A stretch of 64,000 bases of DNA from Providencia alcalifaciens (GCF_020271745.1 NZ_CP084296.1:2418001-2482000), one strand, 5' to 3'. Shown: positions 25,651 through 35,055, numbered from the stretch's first letter. Program-made: numbers and translations. Notes: generated by a model from the sequence alone, not told the origin.

Positions 25651-26598
25651 ATGTTAACTATCATCGGTGGATCCGGTTTTATTGGAACCCGTCTCTCCAA
25701 TCAATTAAAATCTCAAAATATCGACTTTAAAATTGTTGATATCCAAAAAAGTGAAGCTCATCCTGAAAAATGGGAATTTGGTGATGTCACTAAACCAGAA
25801 ACGCTTATCGAACCACTAAAAGGGGCTGACGTCATTATCAATTTATCTGCTCAACATAAAGATAATGTTCACCCTATTAGCCTTTATTATGAAGTAAACG
25901 TTGATGGAGCTAAAAATGTTTGTGATGTCGCTGAACAACTTGGTATTAAACATATAGTATTTACCTCTTCCGTAGCTGTTTATGGCTTTGTCGAAAAAGA
26001 AACTGGCGAAGATGGTGAGTATCATCCGTTTAATGATTATGGTAAATCAAAGTTAGAAGCCGAATATGTGTATGATGCTTGGCAGGCTAAATCAGCGAAT
26101 CACACTCTTGTTACGATACGACCAACAGTGGTTTTTGGCGAAAATAACCGAGGTAATGTCTATAACCTATTCCGCCAAATTGCATCAGGTCGTTTTTTGA
26201 TGATTGGTAGTGGTAACAACCAAAAATCGATGGCGTATGTTGAAAATGTTGCTGCATTTATCCATTTTGCAACTACCTTCACTGAAGGTAAGCACGTATT
26301 CAATTATATTGATAAACCTGACTTCACCATGAATGAGCTCACTACCGTTATCTGTAACGCATTAGATAAACCTAAATCAAATATTCGTATTCCTTATCCT
26401 ATTGGGATCATGGGTGGATATTGTTTTGATATTTTATCTAAAATTACTGGTAAAGAATTTCCGGTAAGCAGCATCAGGGTGAAAAAATTTTGTGCTAGAA
26501 CGCAGTTTAAATCAAATTATATTGCAGATACCTCTTTCAAGGCACCAGTGACACTTGAAAAAGGTATTGCTAATACTGTTCAATATGAATTTAAATAA
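25651..26598 (+). CDS. gnu: Und-PP-GlcNAc 4-epimerase-like SDR protein
   Basis: 315 residues, an extended SDR with GGSGFIGTRL, SSVAVYGF and YGKSKLEAEYV. It is a close match in my memory to Gnu (Z3206) of E. coli O157 along its length: IRPTVVFGENNRGNVYN, YPIGIMGGYCFDILSKITGK, then the VSSIRVKKFCA..TQF region. Gnu interconverts GlcNAc and GalNAc on undecaprenyl diphosphate after WecA has primed the lipid. The cluster has no initiating phosphosugar transferase of its own, which fits this role. AGG stands before the ATG. It ends about 50 bases before wza. Confidence 0.8.
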   Translation: MLTIIGGSGFIGTRLSNQLKSQNIDFKIVDIQKSEAHPEKWEFGDVTKPETLIEPLKGADVIINLSAQHKDNVHPISLYYEVNVDGAKNVCDVAEQLGIKHIVFTSSVAVYGFVEKETGEDGEYHPFNDYGKSKLEAEYVYDAWQAKSANHTLVTIRPTVVFGENNRGNVYNLFRQIASGRFLMIGSGNNQKSMAYVENVAAFIHFATTFTEGKHVFNYIDKPDFTMNELTTVICNALDKPKSNIRIPYPIGIMGGYCFDILSKITGKEFPVSSIRVKKFCARTQFKSNYIADTSFKAPVTLEKGIANTVQYEFK

Positions 26599-26648
26599 AT
26601 TAAATATTTTCTTTTATCATCATCTTGCTAAAGGGATCGCAAGTGTTT

Positions 26649-27794
26649 ATGAAACGCCTTTCTATTGCTGCACTAATGCTTACAGCATTAACCGGCTGTA
26701 CCGTTACTCCTGGTGTCTATATGTCCACATCAGGCAAAAATGTCGTCGACACTGGCGATCGTGATATCTCTAAATTTGTGGATATCTACCCGATTTCACC
26801 AAAACTGTTAGATGAGATGTACGTGGCTCCAGTGATCGCCAAGCCAAACCCGACACTTGAAAAGCAACTTTCAACTTATGAATATCGTGTGGGTGTGGGG
26901 GATGTGTTAACCATCACTGTGTGGGATCACCCTGAATTAACTATTCCAGCGGGTTCTTATCGTAGCGCTGCCGACGCAGGTAACTGGGTTCATTCCAATG
27001 GCACCATTTACTACCCTTATATCGGTAACGTGAAAGTTGTTGGTAAAACACTGTCGGAGATCCGTAATTTAGTCAGCAGTAAACTGGCTACCTATATTGA
27101 ATCCCCACAAGTGGATGTCAGTATTGCGGCATTCCGCTCACAAAAAATGTATGTTTCTGGTGAGGTCGCAAAACCAGGTACATTGCCAATTACCAATATC
27201 CCTCTGACCGTTCTGGAAGCCTTTAATAACGCGGGCGGTCTCACCGAAAAAGCCGATTGGGACAATGTCGTACTCACCCGAAATGGTAAAGAAATTAAAA
27301 TCTCACTGCAAGCATTAGTCCAGTATGGCGACCTAACCCAAAACCATCTGATGCTACCGGGTGATGCACTATATGTACCACGTAATGACGGGCAAAAAGT
27401 GTTTGTGATGGGTGAAGTGGGTCAACCAAATACCCTAACTATTGACCGTGCAGGTATGAGTATCACTGAAGCACTGAGTAAAGCCGGGGGTACCGATCAA
27501 ACAACCGCTAATGCAACCGGTGTGTTTGTTATCCGTCCAATTAAAAACCAAACCTCTGGCGATAAAGAACTTGATGCGTTGCTACCGAAAAAAATGGCAG
27601 CGGTGTATCAGTTAGATTTATCGGATGCCACGGCAATGGTGATGGGTACAGAGTTTAAACTACAACCATACGATCTGGTCTATGTTACCGCCGCGCCTGT
27701 AGTACGTTGGAACCGTCTGATCACTCAATTACTACCAACCATCGCGACCTATAATCAGTTAACTGAAGGTACAAAACGTATTCACGACTGGTAA
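26649..27794 (+). CDS. wza: Outer-membrane polysaccharide export lipoprotein
   Basis: 381 residues from ATG at 26649. The signal peptide has lipobox LTGC near residue 16, then the Poly_export domain ([20 protein letters not shown]) and SLBB repeats ([30 protein letters not shown]), and a C-terminal amphipathic segment for the octameric barrel. It forms the outer-membrane channel for capsule or high-molecular-weight polysaccharide. Base composition rises here compared with the glycosyltransferase genes. It is followed by wzb and wzc in the usual order. Confidence 0.96.
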   Translation: MKRLSIAALMLTALTGCTVTPGVYMSTSGKNVVDTGDRDISKFVDIYPISPKLLDEMYVAPVIAKPNPTLEKQLSTYEYRVGVGDVLTITVWDHPELTIPAGSYRSAADAGNWVHSNGTIYYPYIGNVKVVGKTLSEIRNLVSSKLATYIESPQVDVSIAAFRSQKMYVSGEVAKPGTLPITNIPLTVLEAFNNAGGLTEKADWDNVVLTRNGKEIKISLQALVQYGDLTQNHLMLPGDALYVPRNDGQKVFVMGEVGQPNTLTIDRAGMSITEALSKAGGTDQTTANATGVFVIRPIKNQTSGDKELDALLPKKMAAVYQLDLSDATAMVMGTEFKLQPYDLVYVTAAPVVRWNRLITQLLPTIATYNQLTEGTKRIHDW

Positions 27795-27799
27795 TCGTC

Positions 27800-28228
27800 A
27801 TGTTTAACAATATCCTAGTTGTTTGTATGGGTAATATTTGTCGCTCCCCCACAGGGGAGCGTTTATTACAGGCCCATTTTCCCAATAAAAAAGTACACTC
27901 TGCTGGCATTATTGCCAAAGACGATCGCCCCGCTTATGACAGTGCCATCCGTATCGCACAGCAACATGATCTCTGTTTAGACAATCATCAATCACGACGT
28001 TTAACCAGCGAATTATGTAAAGAAGCAGACTTAATCCTAGTGATGGAAAACGATCATATTGATAGGATCCATCAACAGTTTCCCGAAACTCGTGGCAAAG
28101 TCATGTTATTCGGGCAGTGGCTTAATAAAACCGAGATCCCAGATCCACATAAACGCAGTGATGAAATGTTCGAGCATGTTTATCAACTGATGGAAAAAGC
28201 CGTTATACAGTGGCAAGGGAAAATTTAA
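27800..28228 (+). CDS. wzb: Low-molecular-weight protein tyrosine phosphatase
   Basis: 142 residues. The P-loop CMGNICRSPTGE at the N-terminus (C-x5-R-S) and the general acid in IPDPHKRSDEMFE are both present, so it should be active. It removes phosphates from the tyrosine tail of Wzc and so cycles polymer assembly. It begins 5 bases after wza. Confidence 0.96.
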   Translation: MFNNILVVCMGNICRSPTGERLLQAHFPNKKVHSAGIIAKDDRPAYDSAIRIAQQHDLCLDNHQSRRLTSELCKEADLILVMENDHIDRIHQQFPETRGKVMLFGQWLNKTEIPDPHKRSDEMFEHVYQLMEKAVIQWQGKI

Positions 28229-28262
28229 TTTTACTATTTTAAAGGCTTAACGTTAATTGATT

Positions 28263-30341
28263 ATGAACACGACAAAAACCAGCTCCGCTGCCTCGGACGA
28301 AATCGATCTGCTGGCGCTATTTAAGATACTCAAATCCAGCTACCTTAAAATCGGCTTTTTTACCCTCTTTTTTATTGTGATTGGTGCCGCTTATAGTTTT
28401 CTAGCGACACCAATCTATCAAGCCAATGCGACACTGCAATACGATAAAATGAGCCAAGTCTCATTGTTAGATCAAATGAGCGATGTGATGCCATTTGCTA
28501 ATAGTAATAGTCAAGTGGATTCCGAAATCGAGGTCATTAAGTCTCGGATGGTGCTCGGTAAAACGGTTGCAGACCTTAATTTAGATACCCAAGTAGCACC
28601 CGCTGGTTTTTTCGATAGGCTTTGGGGAGACAAAGCTTCCGTCGCCATTTCCCTCTATTCTTTACCTGAACATCTTATTGGTGAGCCCGCTATTTTGACC
28701 TATTTAGGCGAAAACCGTTATACTCTTCATATTGATAACCAAACCGTTGAAGGCAAAGTGGGCGAACTCCTAAAACAAGATGAAATCAGCTTGCTGGTAT
28801 CCTCAATCAATGCTGAAGTCGGACAAGAATTTACCTTAGTTAAAAATGCGCGTTATTCAACCATTGAAAACCTACTTAACACTTTAACTATTGCCGAAGT
28901 GGGTAAAGGAACCGGTATTATCAATATGGCCATTAAAAGCGCCGATAAAACCGAAAACGTGCAAATCTTAAACAGCATTATTCAAAATTACGTCGACCAA
29001 AATACCGAGCGTAAAAAAGAAGTCACAAATAACACCTTATTATTCTTAGATGAATATCTGCCTAAGATTAAAACCAAGCTGGATAACTATGAAAACCAGC
29101 TAAACACCTTCCGTAAAAAGAATGAATCTATCGACTTATCATTAGAAGCCAAATCCGCCCTTGATAGTGCTTTGCAAGTCGAAGAAAAGTTAAATGAACT
29201 CACTTTTAAAGAAGTTGAAATTCAGCAATTATATACACGTAACCACCCAGCTTACCAATCACTGCTTGATAAGCGCCAGCAGCTGTTACGTGAGAAAGAG
29301 AAAATCAGTAAAGCGATTCAAAAACTGCCGAATACTCAACAACAAATTGTTCGTTTAACCCGTGATGTAGAGTCTGAGCAAGCTATCTACAATCAATTAG
29401 TGGCAAAACAGCAGGAACTGAGTGTATTAAACTCAGGGATCACCGCTGATGTGCGTATTATTGACTCTGCTGAGTCTCAACCGAATGCCGTAGCACCTAA
29501 GAAAGCATTAATCTTAGTATTAGCTGCAATACTGGGCTTTATTGTGGGTTGTGCATATGTGATTGCTCGTGAGTTCTTTAATAATAAGATTAAAGGTACT
29601 GAGGATATCGATGCATTGGGTGTTAACGTCTATGCCACTATCCCGTTCTCTAATTATGAGAAAAAATTAATCGCAGCGGGGAATAAGCGCCCACTTGCAT
29701 TAGAAAACCCAGCCGACACGGCAGTAGAGGCAATCCGTTCCCTACGTACCAGCGTTTACTTCTCGGTGATGAACCAAGGTAATAATCTGGTTATGGTCAC
29801 CAGTGCTTCACCGGGTGTAGGTAAAAGCTTTATTACCTACAATATGGCGGTGGTGTTAGCAACTGCAGGCAAAAAAGTATTGTTAATCGATACTGACTTA
29901 CGTAAAGGCCGTATCCATAAAGCCTTTGGATTAAGCAATAAATTAGGTCTATCCGATTATCTCTCACAATCAGATACTAGCCAGCCAAATATTCATAACA
30001 GTGTGATTGAAAACCTCGACGTGATTTGTCGCGGTAAGAATGTCACTCACTCTTCTGAATTGCTGATGAGCGAGCGCTTTAAACGTTTACTTGATACGGT
30101 GAAAGGTCAATACGATATCGTCGTGATTGATACTGCGCCAATACTGGCAATCACCGACTCAGCTATTATTGGTAAGTACGTTGGGACCTCATTGCTTATC
30201 GCCTATTATGGTGTGAACACGGTGAAAGATATTGAGCTATCGCTCAAACGCTTTAAGCAAAACGATATCGAAATTACGGGTGTGGTCTTAAATGGTATCG
30301 ATGCCAAGTCAGACGATTATAATTATGTTTATGAGTACTAG
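28263..30341 (+). CDS. wzc: Capsule co-polymerase and autophosphorylating tyrosine kinase
   Basis: 692 residues from ATG at 28263. Two membrane segments (near residues 30 and 425) flank a large periplasmic domain with a coiled-coil-rich stretch (about 260-400). The cytoplasmic BY-kinase has Walker A SASPGVGKSFITYN, Walker A' LLIDTDLRKGR and Walker B DIVVIDTAPILAITD. The tail DDYNYVYEY holds four tyrosines, a shorter cluster than in E. coli K-12 Wzc as I recall it. It controls chain length and export with Wza. The presence of wza-wzb-wzc argues for a capsule-like product or capped long chains. Confidence 0.95.
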   Translation: MNTTKTSSAASDEIDLLALFKILKSSYLKIGFFTLFFIVIGAAYSFLATPIYQANATLQYDKMSQVSLLDQMSDVMPFANSNSQVDSEIEVIKSRMVLGKTVADLNLDTQVAPAGFFDRLWGDKASVAISLYSLPEHLIGEPAILTYLGENRYTLHIDNQTVEGKVGELLKQDEISLLVSSINAEVGQEFTLVKNARYSTIENLLNTLTIAEVGKGTGIINMAIKSADKTENVQILNSIIQNYVDQNTERKKEVTNNTLLFLDEYLPKIKTKLDNYENQLNTFRKKNESIDLSLEAKSALDSALQVEEKLNELTFKEVEIQQLYTRNHPAYQSLLDKRQQLLREKEKISKAIQKLPNTQQQIVRLTRDVESEQAIYNQLVAKQQELSVLNSGITADVRIIDSAESQPNAVAPKKALILVLAAILGFIVGCAYVIAREFFNNKIKGTEDIDALGVNVYATIPFSNYEKKLIAAGNKRPLALENPADTAVEAIRSLRTSVYFSVMNQGNNLVMVTSASPGVGKSFITYNMAVVLATAGKKVLLIDTDLRKGRIHKAFGLSNKLGLSDYLSQSDTSQPNIHNSVIENLDVICRGKNVTHSSELLMSERFKRLLDTVKGQYDIVVIDTAPILAITDSAIIGKYVGTSLLIAYYGVNTVKDIELSLKRFKQNDIEITGVVLNGIDAKSDDYNYVYEY

Positions 30342-30350
30342 GAAAGTACA

Positions 30351-31373
30351 ATGAAAAACGCAAAAGTATTAGTCACTGGTGGTCTTGGCTACATTGGTAG
30401 CCATACCTGTGTACAGATGATCGAACAAGGCATGCAGCCAATTATTTTAGATAATCTCTGCAATGCTAATCCTGAAGTACTAAATCGCATTGAAACCATT
30501 ACTGGCACTAAACCTATTTTCTACGTCGGTGATGTACGTGATAGCAAAATTTTAGATACCATTTTTGCTGAACATAAAATTGCATCGGTGATTCACTTTG
30601 CAGGGCTAAAAGCCGTGGGTGAATCCGTTCAAAAACCGATTGAGTACTATGACAATAATGTTAATGGTACTTTGGTTTTAATCACATCAATGCAAAAAGC
30701 GGGTGTAAAAAGCCTCATTTTTAGTTCTTCCGCGACGGTGTATGGTGATCCTGAAGAAGTACCGTTAACTGAAGAATCGAAAGTAGGTGGTACAACCAAC
30801 CCATATGGTACTAGCAAATATATGGTTGAACGCATTCTTACCGATTTACATATTGCGCATGATGAATGGTCACTGACTTTATTACGTTATTTTAACCCTG
30901 TCGGAGCTCATACTTCAGGTTTAATGGGGGAAGACCCTCAAGGTATTCCAAATAATTTGACCCCTTATATTGCTCAAGTTGCTGTTGGTCGTCATAAAGA
31001 AGTGATGGTATTTGGCGCTGACTACCCAACACCAGATGGTACTGGTGTTCGTGATTATATCCATGTTATGGATTTAGCGAGTGGACACATTGCTGCCTTG
31101 AATGGTGTTAGTCAAAAAGCAGGGCTCCATATTTATAATTTAGGCACCGGTAAAGGCACTAGTGTATTAGAAATGATCGCTGCTTTCGAAAAGGCATCAA
31201 GCAAACAGATCCAATACAAAATAGTTGCTCGCCGCCCCGGTGATATTGCTGAGTGCTGGTCTAGCCCTAATAAAGCCTTTACTGATTTAGGCTGGCAAGC
31301 TCAGTACTCCGTGCAAGATATGGTGAACGATAGTTGGCGTTGGCAATCGCAAAACCCTAATGGCTATAAATAG
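30351..31373 (+). CDS. galE: UDP-glucose 4-epimerase
   Basis: 340 residues, typical GalE. Motifs are VTGGLGYIGSHTC, SSSATVYGDP, the catalytic NPYGTSKYMVE (Tyr-xxx-Lys), RYFNPVGAH and GTGVRDYIHVMDLA. It supplies UDP-galactose (possibly UDP-GalNAc) for the repeat unit. Last gene of the polysaccharide operon, 9 bases after wzc. Confidence 0.95.
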   Translation: MKNAKVLVTGGLGYIGSHTCVQMIEQGMQPIILDNLCNANPEVLNRIETITGTKPIFYVGDVRDSKILDTIFAEHKIASVIHFAGLKAVGESVQKPIEYYDNNVNGTLVLITSMQKAGVKSLIFSSSATVYGDPEEVPLTEESKVGGTTNPYGTSKYMVERILTDLHIAHDEWSLTLLRYFNPVGAHTSGLMGEDPQGIPNNLTPYIAQVAVGRHKEVMVFGADYPTPDGTGVRDYIHVMDLASGHIAALNGVSQKAGLHIYNLGTGKGTSVLEMIAAFEKASSKQIQYKIVARRPGDIAECWSSPNKAFTDLGWQAQYSVQDMVNDSWRWQSQNPNGYK

Positions 31374-31396
31374 ATTTATTTTATTTAGGTTAACAT

Positions 31397-31606
31397 ATGA
31401 ATATTGATATAGATTCCTTTGCCCTATATATTGGCGTTAAGGCGGAATATTTAGCTATGCTATATAGAACTACATGTGAATTAGAAGGGTTGCCTTTACC
31501 TAAAAGAAATAGGCACGGTAAGGTAAAAATGAGTGAGGTTTTAATTTTTAAACAACACGTTGAAGATAAAACAAAGAATATTAATGAGAATAAAACATTA
31601 AGTTAA
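31397..31606 (+). CDS. Small unknown protein after galE
   Basis: 69 residues, no recognised domain, charged at the C-terminus (KQHVEDKTKNINENK). It starts 23 bases after galE with AGGTTAAC upstream of ATG, and is followed by a good terminator, so it may be the last gene of the operon. The N-terminal DIDSFALYIGVKAEYLAML has a helical, possibly helix-turn-helix character. Function unknown. Confidence 0.5.
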   Translation: MNIDIDSFALYIGVKAEYLAMLYRTTCELEGLPLPKRNRHGKVKMSEVLIFKQHVEDKTKNINENKTLS

Positions 31607-31615
31607 ATTATCACT

Positions 31616-31640
31616 AAAGCTCAAAGAGCTTTTTGTTTTA
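31616..31640 (+). terminator. Terminator of the polysaccharide operon
   Basis: AAAGCTC/GAGCTTT stem with an AAA loop, followed by TTTGTTTT. It is placed just after the small gene that follows galE. Confidence 0.75.
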
Positions 31641-31648
31641 AAAGCTAG

Positions 31649-31819
31649 CGCTCGGTTGCTGGCGATCAAGTGTCTTGCCCAAAATGTAAAGGCGTCTACG
31701 CGATTGTAGAGGGCTCTACCACAATCAAATACAATGGAAAAAATCTTGCTCTAGCGGGAATGAAAACTCCCTGTGGCGTTGCTTTGATTGCATCACAGAG
31801 TTCAATTACAGGTAAATAA
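31649..31819 (+). pseudogene. 3' remnant of a PAAR-domain gene
   Basis: After a TAG the frame reads RSVAGDQVSCPKCKGVYAIVEG and on to MKTPCGVALIASQSSITGK, then stop at 31817. This is the C-terminal half of a PAAR protein (GD.VSCP.C.G...I.EG...ALEGMKT.CGA.LIASQ), which caps type VI secretion spikes. The 5' half and start are absent. It suggests that the region held a T6SS accessory locus. Confidence 0.7.
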
Positions 31820-32093
31820 TTTCATTTGTATTTAGATATAAATACTATGTGTTGTTATTCTGTTTCTAATAGTGTAATTGTCACCATAGTAAAATTAGCG
31901 CCTAGTTAATAGGTTGAATTAAATAAAAAATAATACCATAATAGCCTTCTTTACGGATATCCGTAAGGAAGGCTTGAAATAGAGTTTAGTTTTATTTGCG
32001 TTTTAGCCTATGGATGTCATTGGGATACCAATGCATCATTTATTCTCCCCTCTAAGGGAGGAAAGCGGCTTTACCCTTATTCTGTTGCCTTAT
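31820..32093. other. Intergenic, no gene seen
   Basis: The pair GGATATCCGTAAGGAAGGC and CCTTCTTTACGGATATCC forms an inverted repeat near 31943-31973 that could act as a terminator-like hairpin (perfect GCCTTCTTTACGGA/TCCGTAAGGAAGGC except one base). Nothing else is recognised. Confidence 0.45.
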
Positions 32094-32678
32094 CTACCCA
32101 CACGTATGATAAACATATCCTCCACTGTGAAAAATTCCCCCTTGTTCAAGGCAAACATCACGTCCATAGCGTTCATAATCAAAGTAGTGTGATAAGTGAC
32201 CAAGTTGTGCTAAATCATAACAACCACTTTCTTCAATCCAGTAATAACCTAAATCATATTCATTATTGACTCCCGCTAATTGCTGGAAAGAATCTAAATT
32301 ATCCGCTAAATGAATTAAATCATGAATTGAACTCACTGAAGCTCCGATTTCAATTGCCGCCTGATAAAGGTCAATTTCATCAGGCGATAACATGGCTAAT
32401 TGCGTGGCTAACTCGTTCAACTCATCTAAAAGACTGTATTCTGAAATGTAAGAAGAAAGGCCATCAATTGAAGATTCATAGTCCGTCAAGAAATACTCTT
32501 CATACTGAATACCATCAATGCCAATCCGCATTAAACAGTGTTCGATCTCTTTTGAGGTTGCCGGAAGCTCAAGCCACTCACCAACCAGTTCACCTTCGTT
32601 ATATTTACCTAAATTCGTAATAAAAACAGAAATCATCCCCGATTTTAGGCATGGGGAAGCCGTCGCAGTTATACGCAT
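32094..32678 (-). CDS. ardA: ArdA-family antirestriction protein
   Basis: 194 residues. The region FITNLGKYNEGELVGEWLELPAT, then QYEEYFLTDYES and YISEYSLLDELNELATQLAML matches ArdA, an acidic DNA mimic that inhibits type I restriction-modification. The C-terminal half is rich in Asp and Glu (YDLGYYWIEESG, YFDYERYGRDV). AGGA lies about 8 bases before ATG 32678; a second ATG at 32636 is possible. Together with ardB near the other end it equips the island to enter new hosts. Confidence 0.88.
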   Translation of the reverse strand: MRITATASPCLKSGMISVFITNLGKYNEGELVGEWLELPATSKEIEHCLMRIGIDGIQYEEYFLTDYESSIDGLSSYISEYSLLDELNELATQLAMLSPDEIDLYQAAIEIGASVSSIHDLIHLADNLDSFQQLAGVNNEYDLGYYWIEESGCYDLAQLGHLSHYFDYERYGRDVCLEQGGIFHSGGYVYHTCG

Positions 32679-33003
32679 ATTCGTGTCCTATTATTGATGT
32701 ATTGTGATCCAATTAATGGCGATATTTTGATAAAGGGAGCTATTTCCCTTTAGAAGATGATATTGATATAAAAAGCCAATCAGCTGAAAAACAGGCAACT
32801 CGCTTTAAAAATGATTAATGACGTTTTAGATCAGGATAATGAGCAGACTGACAGATCCGATAATGTGTTAAGTTTTCTATCATGATTTATTTTTGCGCGG
32901 GTTAAAACGAAAAAAGCCCCTGTCCAATAAACTAGGGTCAGTTCAGACTCACAGACTCCTAAGAGATGAAACCCCATCAGGGGTTTCCGTTAACTTATGG
33001 CTA
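32679..33003. other. Gene-free segment with an inverted repeat
   Basis: A perfect hairpin GAAACCCC/GGGGTTTC (32968-32975, 32980-32987) lies just after the stop of the minus-strand gene at 33004. No T run follows, so termination is uncertain. The rest is featureless AT-rich DNA. An AAAAAAGCCCCTGTCC string at about 32909 repeats the left arm of the hairpin at 33322. Confidence 0.45.
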
Positions 33004-33288
33004 TCAATCAAACGTGTATTCACACTCGATACATTCATAACGATCAAATACCACGCCATCTAAAGCTGAACCACTCACAGCCCCAGCAGTAGCTCCAGCT
33101 ACTAAACGTCCAAATAAAGCGCCTACCGCAGCACCAGCAATCGTCCCTACAACAGGAACAGCAGAGCCGATAGACGCTCCAGCTAGTGCGCCTGATACGC
33201 CACCAGCAACAGCTCCGGTCTTTTTCCCGATATGACGTTCACGAATGCGAGTTGAATCGCAGGCCGGGCAACGAATGTAATTTTCCAT
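33004..33288 (-). CDS. Zinc-ribbon plus glycine-zipper membrane protein
   Basis: 94 residues. The N-terminal IRCPACDSTRIRER and C-terminal YECIECEYTF pairs probably make one zinc ribbon split by a long insert. Between them lies a Gly/Ala-rich stretch (AGGVSGALAGASIGSAVP, GTIAGAAVGALFGRLVAGAT) typical of glycine-zipper double membrane helices. GGAA stands before the ATG. Function is unknown. It sits between ardA and the integrases. Confidence 0.65.
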   Translation of the reverse strand: MENYIRCPACDSTRIRERHIGKKTGAVAGGVSGALAGASIGSAVPVVGTIAGAAVGALFGRLVAGATAGAVSGSALDGVVFDRYECIECEYTFD

Positions 33289-33321
33289 GATAATTTCCTT
33301 TTAGGTTGATTTACAAGCAAA

Positions 33322-33351
33322 AAAGCCCCTGTCCGTGAGGACAGAGGCTTT
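33322..33351 (-). terminator. Terminator downstream of the integrase remnant
   Basis: AAAGCCCCTGTCC and GGACAGAGGCTTT pair around GTGA with one mismatch. On the minus strand the stem is followed by TTTTTT. Confidence 0.8.
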
Positions 33352-33407
33352 CAGTGATAAAGCTTCTTTATTGAATGAGATGTATTACGATAAATCGTGG
33401 TTAGTTA

Positions 33408-33626
33408 TCATGCGTTTTGACGATGAAAATTCCCATGAACAATATTGCCACCATTTCTCAATGAATCGATATAGTCGGCATACCACTGCATCATTTCTCG
33501 TCTACCTTCTAAATATTGCGCATGGTTATAGGTTCCACGTATCGCATTTTTATTGCTATGCGCCATCTGTGTTTCAATACAAGCGCTGTTAAAGTCTTTT
33601 TCATGTAAGATCGTACTCATAGTCAA
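33408..33626 (-). pseudogene. C-terminal remnant of a second tyrosine integrase
   Basis: STILHEKDFNSACIETQMAH, then SNKNAIRGTYNHAQYLEGRREMMQWYADYID matches the end of P4-type integrases, including the catalytic tyrosine in GTYNHAQY (compare AAYIHKAEHIDQRR in the intact one). Everything upstream is missing. It has the same orientation as the intact integrase, whose gene ends 155 bases away, so it is a leftover from an earlier insertion at the same tRNA. Confidence 0.75.
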
Positions 33627-33780
33627 ATCGTAGAAATAGATGCAATTTGTTGATTAATCTTGATTAACATTTTAATTTATAGTGCTTTTTAGACTGTTTG
33701 GGGGCTCTTGTCTATATCGAATACAGAGGCCCCCAAATAGGCCCCCAGATGAGAGAATTAAACTGTTTTTTATTTGATTT

Positions 33781-35055
33781 TTAACCGCCGGTATTAATCA
33801 TTGGGTTATTCAATTTGGCAAAGTCGAATGGCGAAATAGTTTGTTCCCGATTAGCATCCAAATAATCAGCCCACCATTGCACCATTAATCGGCGTTGGTC
33901 TATATGTTCTGCCTTATGAATATAAGCAGCCCTCACTGAGTTACGTTCTTGGTGGCTCATTTGCCTTTCTACTGCATCTTTCGACCATAAACCTGATTCA
34001 ACTAATGAACTACACGCCATCGTTCTAAAACCGTGTCCACAAATTTCAGTCTTCGTATCATAGCCCATGACGCGTAAGGCTTTATTGACTGTATTTTCAC
34101 TCATGGGTTTAAAGGGATTATGAGCGCCCGTTAGGATCAATTCATGTTCACCCGTCCATGCCCAAATTTCTTTCAGTATAGTGATGGCTTGGTGGCTAAG
34201 GGGAACTAAATGCGGAGTGCGCATTTTAGCGCCTCTGTGTGAGAATTTAACGCCGGGTATAGGCTTTCGCTGAGCAGGAATCGTCCATAAGGCTTTATCG
34301 AAGTCAATTTCAGACCAACGCGCATAACGAAGTTCGCTTGACCTAATAAACACTAATAAATTTAACATCACGGCTAGGCGAGTGACGGGCTGCCCTTTAT
34401 AAGCATCGATACGGGCAATGAGTTCAGGTAGACGGTCAAGATTAAGAGCTGGACGGTGTTGGCGTTGTACCGTCGTTACAGCCCCTGCGGTATCAATAGC
34501 AGGGTTATAGCCAATAATACCGGATTGCACCGCATAACGCATGACAGCAGAAATACGTTGCTGTAAACGCGCAGCGATCTCATAAATCTCTTTACTTTCT
34601 GCTGCACGGATAGGAATAAGCAAGTCAGGGGTTTTGAGGGTAGTGATATCGCGTAATCCAATATAAGGAAAGACATGCGACTCCAAACTCTTTAAAACCT
34701 TTTCACTGTGTGATTCAGACCATTTTTTATTGCTGGCATGCCATTGTCTTGCGATGGTTTCAAAAGAGAGATTAGCATCAGAAGCTGCTTTAGCCACACG
34801 TTTTTGTTCGCACGGGTCAATACCGTCAGCAATCAATTTTCTTGCTTCATCACGTTTTAAACGCGCCTCTGATAAAGAGACATCAGGGTATAAACCCAAT
34901 GCTAAGGTTTTCTCTTTACCTAAGTGGCGATAGCGTAATCGCCAGTACTTAGAACCATTAGTGTGAACCAATAAGTGCAGACCTGCACCATCGGTTAATT
35001 TATAGGATTTCACATCGGGTTTAGCCGCCCGAATTTTAGCGTCAGTCAGTGCCAT
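33781..35055 (-). CDS. int: P4-type tyrosine-recombinase integrase
   Basis: 424 residues, full length. It has the N-terminal DUF4102 arm-binding domain (YKLTDGAGLHLLVHTNGSKYWRLRY), a SAM-like core-binding domain around 100-190, and a catalytic domain with Arg in RSSELRYARWSEI, His-x-x-Arg in HGFRTMACSSL, and Tyr in AAYIHKAEH. AGGA precedes the ATG. It lies 196 bases from the 3' end of tRNA-Phe and reads away from it, as for islands that use tRNA 3' ends as attB. It should mediate integration and, with an excisionase, excision of the 1816-35250 segment. Confidence 0.93.
   Translation of the reverse strand: MALTDAKIRAAKPDVKSYKLTDGAGLHLLVHTNGSKYWRLRYRHLGKEKTLALGLYPDVSLSEARLKRDEARKLIADGIDPCEQKRVAKAASDANLSFETIARQWHASNKKWSESHSEKVLKSLESHVFPYIGLRDITTLKTPDLLIPIRAAESKEIYEIAARLQQRISAVMRYAVQSGIIGYNPAIDTAGAVTTVQRQHRPALNLDRLPELIARIDAYKGQPVTRLAVMLNLLVFIRSSELRYARWSEIDFDKALWTIPAQRKPIPGVKFSHRGAKMRTPHLVPLSHQAITILKEIWAWTGEHELILTGAHNPFKPMSENTVNKALRVMGYDTKTEICGHGFRTMACSSLVESGLWSKDAVERQMSHQERNSVRAAYIHKAEHIDQRRLMVQWWADYLDANREQTISPFDFAKLNNPMINTGG

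Noticed and set aside
33335..33592. 85-codon plus-strand frame
   Set aside because: Antisense to the integrase C-terminal remnant, which has clear similarity.
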